From assembly GCA_964467915.1 (NCBI GenBank), contig CAYXSW010000037.1, forward strand, positions 1 to 6,121: a stretch of 6,121 bases of DNA, written 5' to 3'. Shown piece by piece: positions 4,596 through 6,121 of this stretch (position 1 is the first letter of the stretch; each line of letters opens with the position of its first letter). The translations under genes were made by a program, and so were the position numbers. The notes under the pieces were generated by a model. That model had not been told where the DNA came from, searched no databases, and was given only the letters and a program-made list of their open reading frames with translations. This stretch comes from MED-G16 sp964467915. GTDB taxonomy: Bacteria; Bacteroidota; Bacteroidia; Cytophagales; MED-G16.

Positions 4596-6121
4596 ATGAG
4601 AATTTTTTTTTTATTTCTTATTTCTACACTAATAATATCTTGTTCAGATAAGAAAAAGCTCAATTTAGAAGATTCTGTTGAGGTTTTAAGAGATAATTTT
4701 GGAATTAATCATATCTACGCTAAAAACCAGAAGGATCTTTTTTATATGCAAGGCTATCTAGCAGCAAAAGATAGATTATTTCAATTTGAAGTGTGGAGGA
4801 GACAGGCAACAGGGACAGTATCAGAAATACTTGGTGAAAAAGAATTAAATAGAGATATTGGGACTAGGTTATTTAAATTCAGAGGAAATATTGAGAACGA
4901 ATTAAATCATTATCATGATGACGGATATGAAATAATCACATCTTATGTTAACGGGATAAATGATTATATAATAGAGGTAAATAAAGATCCAAGTAAGCTG
5001 CCTATAGAATTTACTCTTTTAGGAATAAAGCCAGAGATATGGAATCCAGATGTAGTGATTTCTAGACATCAAGGTCTTTTAGGCAATATAACTCAAGAAC
5101 TCAACATAGGAAGAGCTGTGTCAAGGATAGGTGAAGATAAAGTAAATGATTTGATGTGGTTCCATCCGAAGACCCCTTCACTCAAATTAGACAATAAAAT
5201 AAGAAAAGAGGATCTAGATAAGGATATCTTAAAATTATATAATGCGTATAGAAGACCTGTCAAGTTTGAGGTAGAACATCTTGATGAAGAATTCAGAAAG
5301 AAAAAAAATAATGAGATATCAAAACTTGATGAGTTTGATGAGTTTGATGAGTTTGGAATTGGTAGCAATAACTGGGCTATTTCTGGTGAGAAATCGTTCA
5401 ATGGATACCCCATACTAGCTAATGATCCACACAGATCAATTGTGGCTCCATCTCTAAGATACATTACTCATCTCAATGCACCTGGATGGGATGTAATAGG
5501 TGGAGGAGAACCTGAAATACCTGGTATCTCGATAGGCCATAATGGTTTCGGGGCATGGGGACTTACAGTTTTTAGAACTGATGCCGAAGATTTGTATGTA
5601 TATGAATTAAATCCTAATAACTCAAATCAGTATTTTCATGATGGAGAGTGGATGGATTTTATTGAAATCAAAGAGTCTATCCCAGTTAAAGGCAAGGAGG
5701 ATTACGAAGCAACTTTAAAGTATTCAGTACATGGTCCAGTCACTTTAATTGATGAAGAAAGGCAAAGAGCCTATGCAGTTAGGTGTGGATGGTTAGAAAT
5801 TGGAGGTTCCCCTTACCTGGCATCTCTTAGAATGAACCAATCTATGTCATGGGAAGAGTTTAGGGATGCATGTAATTACAGTAATATTCCTGGAGAAAAT
5901 ATGGTTTGGGCAGATAAAGAGGGAAATATAGGTTGGCAAGCTGTGGGAATTGCCCCAAGAAGAAGTACACACAGTGGCCTTGTTCCAGTCATGGGTGATG
6001 GGAGATACGAATGGGATGGATATATTCCAATTATAGATAAACCAAATGTATATAATCCAAAAGAACAATTTTTTGCCACAGCCAACCAAAATGTTACTCC
6101 TGATTCATATGAACATTGGGA
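4596..6121 (+). CDS. Penicillin-acylase-family Ntn hydrolase, lipoprotein (3' partial)
   Basis: The frame is open from ATG 4596 to the window edge, 508 residues of an expected 750-850. It begins with a lipoprotein signal (I-I-S-C16). The alpha-subunit region shows family landmarks: V-L-R-D-N-F-G-I-N-H-I, G53-Y, K-D59-R-L-F-Q and R-R-Q-A-T-G. The precursor should cut itself before S257 in G-S257-N-N-W, making Ser the N-terminal nucleophile of the beta subunit. Counting S257 as beta1, H279 is beta23 (in N-D-P-H), V325 is beta69, D329 and D332 are beta73 and beta76 (calcium-ligand positions in penicillin G acylase), and N497 is beta241 (in A-N-Q-N). The machinery therefore looks intact as far as it is visible. 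His at beta23 resembles cephalosporin and acyl-homoserine-lactone acylases rather than penicillin G acylase, which has Gln. It probably cleaves an N-acyl amide outside the cytoplasm; the substrate is unknown. Confidence 0.92.
   Translation, partial: MRIFFLFLISTLIISCSDKKKLNLEDSVEVLRDNFGINHIYAKNQKDLFYMQGYLAAKDRLFQFEVWRRQATGTVSEILGEKELNRDIGTRLFKFRGNIENELNHYHDDGYEIITSYVNGINDYIIEVNKDPSKLPIEFTLLGIKPEIWNPDVVISRHQGLLGNITQELNIGRAVSRIGEDKVNDLMWFHPKTPSLKLDNKIRKEDLDKDILKLYNAYRRPVKFEVEHLDEEFRKKKNNEISKLDEFDEFDEFGIGSNNWAISGEKSFNGYPILANDPHRSIVAPSLRYITHLNAPGWDVIGGGEPEIPGISIGHNGFGAWGLTVFRTDAEDLYVYELNPNNSNQYFHDGEWMDFIEIKESIPVKGKEDYEATLKYSVHGPVTLIDEERQRAYAVRCGWLEIGGSPYLASLRMNQSMSWEEFRDACNYSNIPGENMVWADKEGNIGWQAVGIAPRRSTHSGLVPVMGDGRYEWDGYIPIIDKPNVYNPKEQFFATANQNVTPDSYEHW
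4603..4612 (+). repeat. T10 homopolymer in the acylase signal peptide
   Basis: Ten consecutive T residues cover codons 3-6 of the acylase gene, inside the hydrophobic core of its signal peptide. Gain or loss of one base would frameshift the gene within its first few codons. The tract is a possible slippage site and also a possible place for sequencing error. The frame as given is intact. Confidence 0.8.
5328..5354 (+). repeat. Perfect triple 9-bp tandem repeat (GATGAGTTT), coding (DEF)3
   Basis: The unit GATGAGTTT occurs three times without mismatch, in frame, encoding D-E-F three times at residues 245-253. Only three codons (G-I-G) separate it from S257, the autoprocessing serine. It therefore lies at the C-terminal end of the alpha-subunit/spacer region. 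Copy-number change would add or remove three residues without breaking the frame. Confidence 0.95.

Noticed and set aside
5093..5464. 123-codon minus-strand open frame with a serine/asparagine-rich stretch
   Set aside because: The S-N-S-S repeat is the reverse reading of the GATGAGTTT repeat in the acylase; the plus strand carries clear family motifs.
5847..6089. Two overlapping minus-strand open frames near the right edge
   Set aside because: Both are antisense to the acylase beta-subunit region and show no domain of their own.
2157..6121. A beta-lactam resistance island
   Set aside because: Key motifs are altered (KDG, no KTG), there are no mobile-element or integron signs, and such folds are common in non-resistance hydrolases.

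Overview
The window is AT-rich (the divergent spacer at 2869-2941 is about 90% A+T) and gene-dense. It looks like a marine-type Bacteroidota genome, probably a metagenome or single-cell assembly. Supporting signs are a short Gre-factor homologue with the SSAGDK-E-T-R core typical of Bacteroidota, two lipoproteins with short lipoboxes, weak or absent Shine-Dalgarno sequences, and a run of exactly 100 Ns that looks like a scaffolding placeholder. The phylum assignment is inference. No stretch over 300 bases lacks a gene.

Layout: (1) 2-187 (+) is the last 61 codons of a gene that probably encodes a sialidase/BNR-repeat-like protein. (2) 184-2160 (-) encodes a 658-residue membrane-anchored alpha/beta hydrolase. 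It has an N-terminal membrane block, a GHSRGG nucleophile elbow and a C-terminal beta-rich, possibly carbohydrate-binding-like domain. Its stop codon overlaps the stop of gene 1. (3) 2157-2868 (-) encodes a class A beta-lactamase-like lipoprotein, interrupted by the 100-N gap. It lies upstream of gene 2 on the same strand with an ATGA start/stop overlap. (4) After a 73-bp divergent spacer, 2942-4075 (+) encodes an exported class C beta-lactamase/esterase-fold serine hydrolase. (5) 4094-4537 (+) encodes a short GreA/GreB-like protein starting at TTG. (6) 4596 to the window end (+) is the first 508 codons of a penicillin-acylase-family Ntn hydrolase lipoprotein. Its autoprocessing serine S257 follows a perfect triple 9-bp repeat.

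Taken together, this is a cluster of extracytoplasmic hydrolases, with two transcription units diverging from 2869-2941. Three unrelated or distantly related folds best known from beta-lactam chemistry (class A-like, class C-like and penicillin acylase) lie within about 4 kb, beside an alpha/beta hydrolase and a likely sialidase-like protein. I read this as scavenging of amides, esters or acylated glycans rather than as a resistance island, but the substrates cannot be read from the sequence. The only clearly cytoplasmic product is the Gre-like protein. The main caveats are the assembly gap inside the class A-like gene, whose size is inconsistent with an intact frame, and the truncated genes at both window edges.
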